From: Mesorhizobium sp. M1E.F.Ca.ET.045.02.1.1
Lineage (GTDB): Bacteria > Pseudomonadota > Alphaproteobacteria > Rhizobiales > Rhizobiaceae
Assembly (NCBI RefSeq): GCF_003952485.1
Contig: NZ_CP034447.1
Coordinates: 6,834,501-6,898,500 of the forward strand
Reading direction: 5' to 3'
Length of the DNA: 64,000 nt
In this document: positions 1 through 8,327 of the stretch, piece by piece
How positions within the stretch are numbered: the stretch's first letter is position 1
Layout of the letters: the number at the start of each line of letters is the position of its first letter
Notes under the pieces: generated by a model
The model's database searches: none
What the model was told of the DNA's origin: nothing
The model's input: only the letters and a program-made list of their open reading frames with translations
Position numbers and translations under genes: made by a program

Positions 1-893
1 AAGAGCGAGATGCCGCCGATCACCGTCGCGGTGATCGCCTGCAGATTGTAGTCGGTGACGGCGGCGGACGGCGAAATCGAACCGTTGCGGCCGATCGAGA
101 CCCAGGCCGCGAAGGCGGCGATCAGGCCGGCAAGCGTATAGACGGCCATCAGCACCTTCTTGGTCTGGATGCCGGAGAGCTTGGCCGCTTCCGGATCGTC
201 GCCGACGGCATAGACGTGGCGACCCCAGGCGGTGTGGTTGAGCACGTACCAGAGCAGCATCACCAGCAGGACCATCGCGATGACGCCGGCCGTCAGCACG
301 GCGGAACCGACCCTGAAGCTCAGGGCGAAGAAGTGCAGCAGCGGCGCCTGGGCATCGACGTCGGCGTCGCGGATCGTCTCATTGGCCGAATAGATGAAAT
401 TCGTCGCCATGACGATATTCCAGGTGCCGAGCGTGACGATGAAGGGCGGCAGCTTCATGTAGGCGACCAGCAGACCGTTGAGCAGGCCACAGGCGCTGCC
501 GGCGGCAAGCCCAACGATCACCGCGAGAAGGGTCGGCATCCCGTAAGTGAGAGCGCAGTTGCCCATGATCACGGCCGAAATCACCATGATGACGCCAATC
601 GAGAGATCGATGCCGGCGGTCAGGATGACCAATGTCTGGGCAGCGCCCAGAATACCGACGATGGCGATCTGCTGCAGGATCAGCGTCAGCGTGTAGGACG
701 AAAAGAAACGTCCGCCGATCGCGATACCGAAAATGATGATTGACAGCACCAGCACGATCAGCGGGACCGCCGCCGGCGTGGAATGCAAAAAATGCTGGGC
801 GCGCTTGACGAACGACTTGCCGTGCTCCTCGAAGGCTGCGACGCTGCTGTCGCTGCCGGTGAGCACCTTTTCGAATTCCTGCATCTGAGACAT
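1..893 (-). CDS. frcC: sugar ABC transporter permease, FrcC/RbsC-like (3' end cut by window edge)
   Basis: Inner-membrane permease of a ribose/fructose-type ABC importer (BPD_transp_2 family). The frame is open from an ATG at 893 to the left edge, giving about 297 codons without the C-terminus. The start reads MSQMQEFEKVL, followed by hydrophobic helices from about residue 45 (VPLIVLVLSIIIFGIA) and the family motif TAGIDLSIG near residue 92. It lies about 160 bp downstream of the binding-protein gene on the same strand, so the two form one operon. The ATPase gene is expected beyond the left edge. The Frc assignment rests on the FrcB-like neighbour and the ROK regulator; a ribose or xylose permease is the main alternative. 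Confidence 0.85.
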   Translation of the reverse strand, partial: MSQMQEFEKVLTGSDSSVAAFEEHGKSFVKRAQHFLHSTPAAVPLIVLVLSIIIFGIAIGGRFFSSYTLTLILQQIAIVGILGAAQTLVILTAGIDLSIGVIMVISAVIMGNCALTYGMPTLLAVIVGLAAGSACGLLNGLLVAYMKLPPFIVTLGTWNIVMATNFIYSANETIRDADVDAQAPLLHFFALSFRVGSAVLTAGVIAMVLLVMLLWYVLNHTAWGRHVYAVGDDPEAAKLSGIQTKKVLMAVYTLAGLIAAFAAWVSIGRNGSISPSAAVTDYNLQAITATVIGGISL

Positions 894-1003
894 GTGACCT
901 CCCGTCTGCGCGGAGCTTGCTCATTGCTCCACGCGCCGTTCACGCATTCCGGTCTATTGCCGGGATTATCAGCGCTTACGAAAGCGCATCGTCCACCCGA
1001 TGG

Positions 1004-1025
1004 GGCCGGGGATCAAGCCCCGGCC
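1004..1025 (-). promoter_or_regulatory. GC hairpin between binding-protein and permease genes
   Basis: GGCCGGGG, six-base loop, CCCCGGCC: a perfect 8-bp stem in the frcB-frcC gap, with no T-run after it on the minus strand. Such stems commonly shield the upstream binding-protein mRNA from 3' exonucleases and raise binding protein over permease. The role here is inferred from position and structure. Confidence 0.5.
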
Positions 1026-1054
1026 GCAAGGTTTATGCGCCTGTCAGGCCGGCA

Positions 1055-2089
1055 TCAGCCCCAGCACTTGGCCAGGCCTTCCTTGGTGTCGATGGACTTC
1101 ACGCCGTTGGCCGGCTTGTCCGTCACGAGATTGACGCCGGTGTCGAAGAAGTTCTTGCCTTCGGTCGGCTTCGGCTTGGTGCCGTCCTTGGCATAGGCGG
1201 CGATCGCCTCGATGCCGAGCGCCGCCATCTGCAGCGGATATTGCTGCGAGGTGGCGCCGATCACGCCTTCGGTCACCGACTTCACGCCGGGGCAGCCGCC
1301 ATCGACCGAGACGATCAGCACCTGCTTTTCGAGACCGACGGCCTTGAGTGCCTGGTAGGCGCCGACAGCGGCGGGCTCGTTGATGGTGTGGATGACGTTG
1401 ATGGTGTTGTCCTTCTGCAGAAGGTTCTCCATCGCCTTGCGGCCGCCTTCCTCGTTGCCGTTGGTGACATCATGACCGACGATGCGCGGATCGTCCTCGT
1501 CGCCGATCTTGTTCGGGTCCTTCACGTCGATGCCGTAGCCCATCATGAAGCCCTGGTCGCGCAGTACGTCGACGGTCGGCTGCGAGGGGGTGAGGTCGAG
1601 GAAGCCGATCTTGGCGTCCTTGGCCTTGTCGCCGAGCGTGGCGGCGGCCCAGGCGCCGATCAGCTTGCCGGCCTCCAGATTGTCGGTGGCGAAGGTCGCG
1701 TCGGCGGCGTCGATCGGGTCGAGCGGCGTGTCGAGCGCGATCACCAGCAGGCCGGCGTCGCGCGCCTTCTTGACCGTCGGCACGATACCCTTGGTGTCGG
1801 AAGCGGTGATCAGGATGCCCTTGGCGCCGTCGGCGATGCAGCTTTCGATCGCCGCGACCTGGCTCTCGCTGTCGCCGTCGATCTTGCCGGCATAGGTCTT
1901 AAGATCGACGCCGAGTTCCTTGGCCTTGGCTGTCGCGCCCTCCTTCATCTTGACGAAGAAGGGGTTGGTGTCGGTCTTGGTGATAAGGCAGGCGCCGACG
2001 CCCGCGGCCGATGCGGACGAGGCGAACGCCATCAAGCCCAGCCCGGCAGCCGCGAACACGGTAGACTTCAGCAGCGATTTCTTGGTCAC
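1055..2089 (-). CDS. frcB: periplasmic sugar-binding protein, FrcB-like
   Basis: Substrate-binding protein (344 aa) of a type I periplasmic-binding family (Peripla_BP_4), which delivers sugar to the membrane permease. The N-terminus is a clear Sec signal (MTKKSLLK, hydrophobic core, cleavage about ASA-AG near residue 28). The mature part starts [16 protein letters not shown], typical of FrcB/RbsB proteins, and continues with [10 protein letters not shown] in the hinge region. It is the first gene of a minus-strand operon with the permease and is divergent from a ROK regulator. The FrcB family imports fructose, mannose and ribose in rhizobia; the exact sugar cannot be read here. Confidence 0.85.
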   Translation of the reverse strand: MTKKSLLKSTVFAAAGLGLMAFASSASAAGVGACLITKTDTNPFFVKMKEGATAKAKELGVDLKTYAGKIDGDSESQVAAIESCIADGAKGILITASDTKGIVPTVKKARDAGLLVIALDTPLDPIDAADATFATDNLEAGKLIGAWAAATLGDKAKDAKIGFLDLTPSQPTVDVLRDQGFMMGYGIDVKDPNKIGDEDDPRIVGHDVTNGNEEGGRKAMENLLQKDNTINVIHTINEPAAVGAYQALKAVGLEKQVLIVSVDGGCPGVKSVTEGVIGATSQQYPLQMAALGIEAIAAYAKDGTKPKPTEGKNFFDTGVNLVTDKPANGVKSIDTKEGLAKCWG

Positions 2090-2200
2090 GATTTTCCTCC
2101 CAGTGGAACCATTCCGGACGCCGGCCTACCCGGCGCCTCGAGCGCATCCAACCATTCTCCCAGCGTGGACGCCACCTCAAAAGACACCAGTCCGAGACGT

Positions 2201-2238
2201 CTGTCAATAATTAAATCACTCTTATTTATTATTGACAG
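2201..2238. promoter_or_regulatory. divergent promoter/operator palindrome, probable ROK-repressor site
   Basis: Left arm CTGTCAATAATTAAAT (2201-2216) and right arm ATTTATTATTGACAG (2224-2238) are reverse complements apart from one extra T. Each arm contains TTGACA facing its own gene (2232-2237 for the regulator, 2202-2207 on the minus strand for frcB), with weak -10 candidates 17 nt on. Repressor binding would therefore cover both -35 boxes. That the ROK protein encoded next door binds here is inferred. Confidence 0.65.
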
Positions 2239-2300
2239 GCTTGCGCCGTTCACTCATTCTGAACGAAAAGCAATGTGGGGAAACCAACGGGAGGAACAGG

Positions 2301-3527
2301 GTGGAGACCGGCATTGCGAGGCACGGTTCGCCCGAGGCTCTGGGGAGCCGCCTGCATCGCGGCACCAACCAGAGCGGTATGCGCGACCACAATGAACGGC
2401 TCGTGCTGTCGCTGGTGCGCCAGCATGGCAGCCTCGCCAAATCCGACATCGCGCGCATGACCGGGCTGTCGGCCCAGACGGTGTCGGTCATCATGCGCGA
2501 GCTCGAAGAGGACAAGCTGCTCCTTCGCCAGGCGCCCTTGCGGGGCAAGATCGGCCAGCCGTCGATCCCGATGGCGCTCAATCCGGAGGGCGCCTTCTTC
2601 ATCGGGCTCAAGATCGGCCGCCGCAGCGCCGAGCTGGTGCTGATCGACTTCCTCGGCAATGTGCGCTCGATGCTGCGGAATTCCTATCGCTATCCCGCGC
2701 CGCGCGAGACGGTCGAGTTTGTCAGCGCCGGCATCAAAAAAATGCGCGGAGAACTGACGCCGGCGCAGGACAAGCGCATTGCCGGCCTCGGCATCGCCAT
2801 GCCGTTCGAACTTTGGAGTTGGGCCGACACCGCAGGCGCGCCACGCGAGATCATGGACGAATGGCGCCATCGTGACATCCGCTCCGACATCCAGTCGCAA
2901 TGCGACTTTCCGGTCTATCTGCAGAACGACGCCACCTCCGCTTGCGGGGCAGAGCTCGTCTTCGGCCAAGCGGTAGGCGCGCGCGATTTCGTGTATTTCT
3001 ATATCGGCGCCTTTGCCGGCGGCGGCATCGTGCTCAACGGCCGCCTGTTCGGCGGTCCGACCGGAAACGCTGGCGCGCTGGGCTCCATGCCGGTGCCGGG
3101 GCCGGACGGCAAGCCGACGCAGCTCATCGACGTCGCCTCGATCGCCATGCTGGAAAAGGCGCTCAACGCGAAGGGCATAGACGGCTCGCATCTTTGGACT
3201 TCGCCGCAGGAATGGGGCGATATCGGCGCCGAGCTTGACCAATGGATCGCCAGTGCTTCGCAAGCGCTGGCCTATGCCATCGTTGCGGCATCCGCGGTCA
3301 TCGATTTCGAAGCGGCGGTTATCGACGGCTGGATGCCGCTCGGCGTGCGGCGGCGGCTCGTCGATGCGGTCACGGATGCTATCGCCGGCATCGACGCCGA
3401 GGGACTGAAGCTGCCCGTCGTGCGCGAAGGAACCGTGGGCATCCATGCGCGGGCGCTGGGCGGCGCCAGCCTGCCGCTTTCCGAACGTTTCCTGATCGGG
3501 CCAACCTCTATCTCCAGGAGCGCCTGA
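2301..3527 (+). CDS. frcR: ROK-family transcriptional regulator, FrcR-like
   Basis: DNA-binding sugar sensor of the NagC/XylR (ROK) family, 408 aa from a GTG start at 2301. The start is set by GGGAGG at 2289-2294, six bases upstream; the frame is open earlier but has no better signal. A winged helix-turn-helix occupies about residues 33-75 (SDIARMTGLSAQTVSVIMREL), followed by an actin-like ROK domain (GLKIGRRSAELVLIDFLG). The usual ROK zinc motif (CGxxGCxE) is not visible; the loop after the glycine-rich GGIVLNGRLFGG segment has no cysteine cluster. It is divergent from frcB and heads a tight three-gene run, so it probably represses the sugar uptake genes. Confidence 0.8.
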   Translation: METGIARHGSPEALGSRLHRGTNQSGMRDHNERLVLSLVRQHGSLAKSDIARMTGLSAQTVSVIMRELEEDKLLLRQAPLRGKIGQPSIPMALNPEGAFFIGLKIGRRSAELVLIDFLGNVRSMLRNSYRYPAPRETVEFVSAGIKKMRGELTPAQDKRIAGLGIAMPFELWSWADTAGAPREIMDEWRHRDIRSDIQSQCDFPVYLQNDATSACGAELVFGQAVGARDFVYFYIGAFAGGGIVLNGRLFGGPTGNAGALGSMPVPGPDGKPTQLIDVASIAMLEKALNAKGIDGSHLWTSPQEWGDIGAELDQWIASASQALAYAIVAASAVIDFEAAVIDGWMPLGVRRRLVDAVTDAIAGIDAEGLKLPVVREGTVGIHARALGGASLPLSERFLIGPTSISRSA

Positions 3528-3529
3528 CC

Positions 3530-3976
3530 ATGCTGATCGGCATCCCGTCGCTGCTCGGCCCGCAGCTTCTGGCGACGCTCAGGGCCATGGGCCATGGCGA
3601 CGAGATCGCTATCGTCGACGGCAACTATCCCGCCGAGGAACAGGCGCGCAGGCTGATCCGCGCCGACGGCCATCACATCATTCCGGTGATCGATGCGATC
3701 CTCAGCGTGCTGCCGGTGGACGAAACAGTGCCGGAGGCGCTGTTCCGCGCCTCGGTCAGGGGCGATCCGGCGCTCGCCGATCCGGTGCATCACGAGATGG
3801 AAGTGGTCTGCGCGGAACGCGCACCGGGCCGCAAGGTGATTGCGCTGGCCGGCGCCGACTTCTATGCACGCGTCAAGGCCGCGCACGCCATCGTCGCGAC
3901 CAGCGAACCCAGGTTCTACGCCAACATCATCATCCGCAAGGGCGTGATCCATCCGCCGGAGACAAAAACGCAATGA
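3530..3976 (+). CDS. RbsD/FucU-type sugar mutarotase family protein
   Basis: 148 aa, starting two bases after the regulator stop and overlapping the kinase by four bases (ATGA), so it is translationally coupled on both sides. MLIGIPSLLGPQLLATLRAMGHGDEIAIVDGNYPA is the conserved RbsD/FucU opening; the His of RAMGHGDEI and the Asp of IVDGN are the family's active-site region. RbsD/FucU proteins interconvert sugar anomers in the cytoplasm (pyranose/furanose for ribose, alpha/beta for fucose). Next to a PfkB kinase it probably supplies the anomer that is phosphorylated. The particular sugar is not determined. Confidence 0.8.
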   Translation: MLIGIPSLLGPQLLATLRAMGHGDEIAIVDGNYPAEEQARRLIRADGHHIIPVIDAILSVLPVDETVPEALFRASVRGDPALADPVHHEMEVVCAERAPGRKVIALAGADFYARVKAAHAIVATSEPRFYANIIIRKGVIHPPETKTQ

Positions 3977-4896
3977 TCCTCTGCTGTGGCGAAGCCCTGA
4001 TCGACATGCTGCCGCGCACCACGACGGAAGGCGAAGCGGCCTTCGCGCCTTATGTCGGCGGCGCCGTTTTCAACACGGCGATCGCGCTCGGACGCCTGGG
4101 CGCCCCGGCAGGGTTCTTTTCCGGCCTCTCCTCCGACCTGTTCGGCGGCCAGTTCCGCGAGGCGCTCGGCGCAAGCAAGGTGAGTTCCACCTACGCGCAC
4201 ACCTCGGCGAGACCGACAACGCTTGCCTTCGTGCGGCTCACCAACGGCCAGGCGACCTACACATTCTACGACGAGAACACCGCCGGGCGTATGCTCACCG
4301 TCGAGGACCTGCCGAAGCTTGGCGCCGAGATCGAAGCGATGCTGTTCGGCGCTATCAGCCTGATTTCGGAGCCCGCGGGATCGGCCTATGAGGAGTTCAT
4401 GCGGCGCGAGCACGACAGCCGTGTGATGATGCTCGATCCAAACATCCGGCCGAACTTCATCCCGGACAAGGCCAAGCATCTCAGACGCATCCGCGAGATG
4501 ATGGCGATGGCCGACATCGTCAAACTATCCGACGAGGACCTCAACTGGTTCGACGAGGCGGGCTCGCATGAGGACGTCGTGCGCAACTGGCTGGATCGCG
4601 GCCCCAGCCTGATCGTCGTTACCCATGGCAGCGAAGGCGCGGTCGGCTACAGCAAGGAGCACAAGGTCACGGTCGTGCCGCAGAAGGTGAAGGTGGTCGA
4701 CACGGTTGGCGCCGGCGACACCTTCAATGCCGGCATCCTCGCCTCACTGCATGAGCAGGGCCTGCTCACCAAGGCGGCGATCGGCAGCCTGTCGGAGGAC
4801 GCGATCCGCAAAGCGTTGGAACTCGGCTCGAAGGCAGCCGCAGTGACCGTGTCGCGGGCCGGCGCCAACCCGCCCTGGCGGCACGAAATCGCCTGA
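3973..4896 (+). CDS. PfkB-family carbohydrate kinase (fructokinase-like)
   Basis: 307 aa, about the usual length for a ribokinase/fructokinase. It starts MILCCGEALIDMLPR and has the substrate-side GGAVFNTAIALGRLG (residues 29-43) and the PfkB C-terminal signature VDTVGAGDTFNAG, with the catalytic Asp in GAGD (246-249). It transfers phosphate from ATP to a sugar, most likely a ketohexose entering through the adjacent Frc-type transporter. In the published S. meliloti frc operon the kinase (frcK) follows the transporter genes; here it follows the regulator instead. I leave the symbol blank because the orthology is not proven. Confidence 0.8.
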   Translation: MILCCGEALIDMLPRTTTEGEAAFAPYVGGAVFNTAIALGRLGAPAGFFSGLSSDLFGGQFREALGASKVSSTYAHTSARPTTLAFVRLTNGQATYTFYDENTAGRMLTVEDLPKLGAEIEAMLFGAISLISEPAGSAYEEFMRREHDSRVMMLDPNIRPNFIPDKAKHLRRIREMMAMADIVKLSDEDLNWFDEAGSHEDVVRNWLDRGPSLIVVTHGSEGAVGYSKEHKVTVVPQKVKVVDTVGAGDTFNAGILASLHEQGLLTKAAIGSLSEDAIRKALELGSKAAAVTVSRAGANPPWRHEIA

Positions 4897-5070
4897 TTGC
4901 CTGTCCCAAGCCGGCTGGAGACCCTGCCCGGCGATCACTTTATGTTTCCAACGGCCGGAACAGCGAGATAAATGGCGCTGAAAATGCCGCTTGAAGCCCG
5001 GATTTTCCGGCTTCCTCGGGCAATGCGCCGGCAAAGACGGTAACAGGCTGCGACACTTGCGCAATTCGCC

Positions 5071-5090
5071 CCGGCCGTGGCCGGCTTTTT
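5071..5090 (+). terminator. candidate rho-independent terminator; only notable item in the 4897-5199 gap
   Basis: CCGGCC-GT-GGCCGG followed by C and TTTTT. The stem is strong but the loop is only two bases and it lies about 175 bp past the kinase stop, so its role is uncertain. The rest of the 303-bp gap shows no coding signal. Confidence 0.35.
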
Positions 5091-5199
5091 CAGCCGCGCC
5101 AAGTCTGGTACCAGCGGGCCGGTTTATTGATTGGAGCGATGCGCGTCCATCCGGACGCGTAGAGTGCACTCCACCACGTTTGAAGCCATCGAGGCCGAC

Positions 5200-6342
5200 A
5201 TGCAGTTCATCGATCTTGGCGCGCAGCGCGAACGAATCCGCGACCGGCTGAAGGCCGCGATCGACCGTGTCGTCGAGGATGGCCGCTATATCCTTGGCCC
5301 CCAGGTCGCCGAATTCGAGAGCAAGCTCGCGGCTTTTGTCGGCGTCAAGCATGTCGTGGCCTGCGCCAACGGCACCGATGCGCTGCTTCTGCCGTTGTTT
5401 GCCGCCGGCATCGGCCCGGGCGATGCGGTGTTCGTGCCGAGCTTCACCTTCGCCGCGACGGCCGAAGTGGTGGCGCTCGCCAAGGCCGAACCCGTCTTTG
5501 TCGACGTCGACCCAGATACCTACAACATCGACATCGCCAGCCTCGAGGCGGCGATCGACATGATCAAGAAGGAAGGCCGCCTGAAGCCGAAGGCGATCAT
5601 CCCGGTCGACCTGTTCGGGCTTGCCGCCGACTATGAAGCGATCATGGCGATAGCCAAGCGCGAGAACCTGCTGGTGATCGAGGACGCCGCCCAGTCGATG
5701 GGTGGCTCGGCCGACGGCACCATGTGCGGCGCCTTCGGCCATGTCGGCTCGACCAGCTTTTATCCGGCCAAGCCTCTCGGCTGCTATGGCGATGGCGGCG
5801 CGATGTTCACAAATGATGCTGTGCTGGCCGACAAGCTCAGATCCTTCGCCTTTCACGGCAAGGGGGAGACGCAGTACGACAACGTTCGCGTCGGCATCAA
5901 TTCGCGCCTCGACACGTTGCAGGCGGCGATCCTGATCGAAAAGCTCGCTATCCTGGAGGAAGAGATGCTGGCACGGCAGGCGGTCGCAGACCGCTATGCC
6001 AAGGGGCTCGGCGACATCGTGAAAGCATCGCGCAATCTGGGCCACGGCCGCTCGGCCTGGGCTCAATACGCGATCGAGACGCCGAAGCGCGACGGGCTGA
6101 AGGCCCATCTCGGCGAAAAGGGCATCCCGTCGGTCATCTATTATGTGAAGCCGCTGCACGAACAGGTCGCCTACAAGGACTATCCGCGCACGCCGACCGG
6201 CCTCGGCGTTTCAGAAAAGCTGCCGAAGCAGATCCTCTGCCTGCCGATGCACGCCTATCTCACCGAAGCCGACCAGGACCGCATCATCGAGACGATCCGC
6301 AACTATATCGGCTCGAACTCGGCGCACGTAGCGGCGGCTTGA
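5200..6342 (+). CDS. DegT/DnrJ/EryC1/StrS-family PLP aminotransferase
   Basis: 380 aa from ATG at 5200 (MQFIDLGAQRERI, the normal start of the family). It transfers an amino group to a keto sugar nucleotide, making amino-deoxy sugars for surface polysaccharides. PLP-binding features are NGTDALLL (58-65), EDAAQSMG (161-168) and the Schiff-base lysine in FYPAKPLGCYGDGG (Lys191). Closest relatives by pattern are WbpE/WlbC-like UDP-sugar aminotransferases. It is not in an operon with its neighbours; its position at the edge of a polysaccharide region fits the predicted role. Confidence 0.8.
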   Translation: MQFIDLGAQRERIRDRLKAAIDRVVEDGRYILGPQVAEFESKLAAFVGVKHVVACANGTDALLLPLFAAGIGPGDAVFVPSFTFAATAEVVALAKAEPVFVDVDPDTYNIDIASLEAAIDMIKKEGRLKPKAIIPVDLFGLAADYEAIMAIAKRENLLVIEDAAQSMGGSADGTMCGAFGHVGSTSFYPAKPLGCYGDGGAMFTNDAVLADKLRSFAFHGKGETQYDNVRVGINSRLDTLQAAILIEKLAILEEEMLARQAVADRYAKGLGDIVKASRNLGHGRSAWAQYAIETPKRDGLKAHLGEKGIPSVIYYVKPLHEQVAYKDYPRTPTGLGVSEKLPKQILCLPMHAYLTEADQDRIIETIRNYIGSNSAHVAAA

Positions 6343-6345
6343 CGA

Positions 6346-6493
6346 TCTCCCCCTTGAGGGGGAGATGGCCGGCAGGCAAGAGGGGGTCGGTCCGACCGGG
6401 CGCGGCCCTTATCGCAGACGAACGGGGTGGGCGCTCCACGCGAGGCGACCCCCTCTGTCGCCTCCGGCGACATCTCCCCCTCAAGGGGGGAGA
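6346..6493. repeat. long imperfect intergenic palindrome (rhizobial RIME-like)
   Basis: Left arm 6346-6389 (TCTCCCCCTTGAGGGGGAGA... GAGGGGGTCG) pairs with right arm 6446-6493 in reverse complement with small bulges; the loop is about 56 bp. Each arm has its own inner hairpin around CCTTGAGG / CCTCAAGG. Palindromes of this type recur between genes in rhizobial genomes. An IS630 element has landed exactly at the end of the right arm. Confidence 0.75.
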
Positions 6494-6494
6494 C

Positions 6495-7511
6495 TAGAGC
6501 ACGTCCATTGATCGATGAATCGATTGTGATGTGACAGAAGCCTGCTGGGCTGATTCAACGTCCACTTTGATGAGGTGGATGATGGCAAGGGCACTGAGCG
6601 AAGATCTTCGGTCGCGGGTTTTGAAGGCTTCCGACGAGGGTATGTCTGCGCGGCAGGCGGCGGCGCGGTTCGGCGTTGGGATATCGAGTGCGATCCGCTG
6701 GGTCGCGCGAGCCAAGCTCGGCGAGCGAACGCCTCGACCCCAGGGTTGGCGGCGCGCCTCCAGTCTGGATGCGCATGAAGCCTTCATCGTCGGGCTGATC
6801 GAGGCGCGCAAGGACATCACACTGGACGAGATGGTCGAGCGGCTCGCAGTCGAAGCGTCGGTCCGCATCGGTCGCAGTGCCTTGAGCGCCTGGCTTGGCA
6901 AGCGCGGCTGGACGTTCAAAAAAAGTCCGCACATGCACTGGAGCAGACCCGACCAGACGTCCTGAAGCGCCGCCGCGCCTGGTTCGACGGCCAGCTCGAT
7001 CTCGATCCAGCCCGGCTCGTCTTCATCGATGAGACCGGACTGTCGACCAAGATGGCGCGGCTGCGGGGCCGTGCGCCACGCGGCGAGCGCTGCCGGGCTG
7101 GTGTGCCTCATGGCCACTGGAAGACCACCACTTTCACCGATGCGCTGCGGCTGACCGGTATGACCGCGCCGTTCGTCTATGATGGCGCCATGAACGGCAC
7201 GGTCTTCCGGGCCTATGTCGAACAGGTCCTCGTTCCGACCCTGAAGCCGGGCGACATCGTTATCATGGATAACTTGCCAGCACATAAGGCGGCAGGGGTG
7301 CGCGACGCCATCGAGCGGGCCGGCGCGACATTCAGTTTGTTGCCCGATCGAGAACGCCTTCTCAAAGTCGCTTCTGCGCGCTAAAGCAGAGCGAACAATC
7401 AGCACCCTGTGGGATGCCGTCGGCTCGATCGTTCAGATGTTCTCCCCGGATGAGTGCGAAAACTACTTCAAGGCCGCTGGATATGACCCGGATTAAACCG
7501 GATCTGCTCTA
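6495..7511. mobile_element. IS630-family insertion sequence, defective
   Basis: About 1.0 kb element bounded by TA on both sides (6495-6496 and 7510-7511), the family target duplication. The termini are imperfect inverted repeats: left GAGCACGTCCATTG, right (reverse complement) GAGCAGATCCGGTT. It carries one transposase in two frames. The right end abuts the cysQ stop codon; removing the element with one TA restores the same TAG, so the insertion did not change the cysQ protein. Confidence 0.85.
6570..7496 (+). pseudogene. IS630-family transposase, frameshifted by an internal deletion
   Basis: The first frame (from about 6570) encodes the helix-turn-helix part (EGMSARQAAARFGVG) and runs to A7 at 6918-6924. 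A -1 shift there continues into LVFIDETGLSTKMARLRG and VIMDNLPAHK, the first two DDE aspartates; an A-run shift is normal for this family. The true lesion is near 7340-7370. SLLPDRERLLK replaces the expected LPPYSPDFNPIENAFSK, so the catalytic glutamate (PIENAFSK) and the C-terminus (to TAA 7494-7496) are in another frame. At least two short deletions are implied. Transposition in cis should be lost. Confidence 0.8.
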
Positions 7512-8327
7512 GGCGCCTGCACTCTTGCCCGTCGCAATGAAATGCGGGTTGGCGAAATCGGTGTCGCTCGCCTGGTTGCGCTTACCGTAGACCAGCGGCT
7601 GGCCATCCAGGGAGCGCGTCATGCCACCCGCGGCGCGCAGCACAGCATCGCCCGCCGCCGTGTCCCATTCCATGGTGCGGCCGAAGCGCGGATAGATATC
7701 AGCCTCGGCGGCGGCGACCAGACAGAATTTCAGCGAGGAGCCGACCGAGACGATCTCGGCGGCGCCAAGATCGCGGATGAAAGCGTCCGTTTCCGGCGTG
7801 TTGTGCGAGCGGCTGGCGACGACGGCGAGCGGGGCGCCCGCTTCGCGCACGCCAATCGGCTGGCGACCGACGATGCCATAGTCCTTATCTACTTCTATGG
7901 ATTCCGCCCTGCCCGGCCGTCCTGAGAAAAAACGTCCGGTGCAGGGCGCGAAGACGACGCCGACTTCCGGCGCGCCATGGCGCACCAGCGCGATGTTGAC
8001 GGTGAAATCGGTGCGGCGATTGACGAATTCCTTGGTGCCGTCGAGCGGATCGACCAGGAAGAAGGCGCCATCGAGGTCGGGCGTGGCGACGCCTGCCGCG
8101 ACCTCCTCCTCGGCCACGCAAGGGATGTCCGGGTAAGCAGCGCGCAGGCCGGCCAGAATGATCTTCTCGCTCTCGCGGTCGGCCTCCGTCACCGGCGAGT
8201 TGTCCACCTTGCTGTCGACCGCGCAGCCTTCGTGAAAAACGCGCATCACCTCGCGCCCGGCGGCCAGCGCCAGGCGCTCGAACACGCCGAGCATGGCCTC
8301 GTCGTCAGATACCGCCGCCATTGTCAT
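7509..8327 (-). CDS. cysQ: 3'(2'),5'-bisphosphate nucleotidase CysQ
   Basis: Inositol-monophosphatase-fold enzyme (272 aa from ATG at 8327) that removes the 3'-phosphate of PAP or PAPS, so recycling the product of sulfotransferases. Metal-binding motifs are visible: EEE in [19 protein letters not shown] (DPxDGT) and, near the C-terminus, [15 protein letters not shown]. It overlaps the end of cysNC by 23 bp on the same strand, giving the operon cysD-cysNC-cysQ. The sulfotransferase encoded about 19 kb away would produce its substrate. An in-frame start 15 bp further upstream (8342) is also possible. Confidence 0.85.
   Translation of the reverse strand: MTMAAVSDDEAMLGVFERLALAAGREVMRVFHEGCAVDSKVDNSPVTEADRESEKIILAGLRAAYPDIPCVAEEEVAAGVATPDLDGAFFLVDPLDGTKEFVNRRTDFTVNIALVRHGAPEVGVVFAPCTGRFFSGRPGRAESIEVDKDYGIVGRQPIGVREAGAPLAVVASRSHNTPETDAFIRDLGAAEIVSVGSSLKFCLVAAAEADIYPRFGRTMEWDTAAGDAVLRAAGGMTRSLDGQPLVYGKRNQASDTDFANPHFIATGKSAGA

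Noticed and set aside
917..2395. Long open frame on the plus strand opposite the sugar-binding protein
   Set aside because: It is the complement of frcB, whose signal peptide and family motifs are clear; the plus frame shows low-complexity Ala/Gly/Arg/Asp sequence with no domain.
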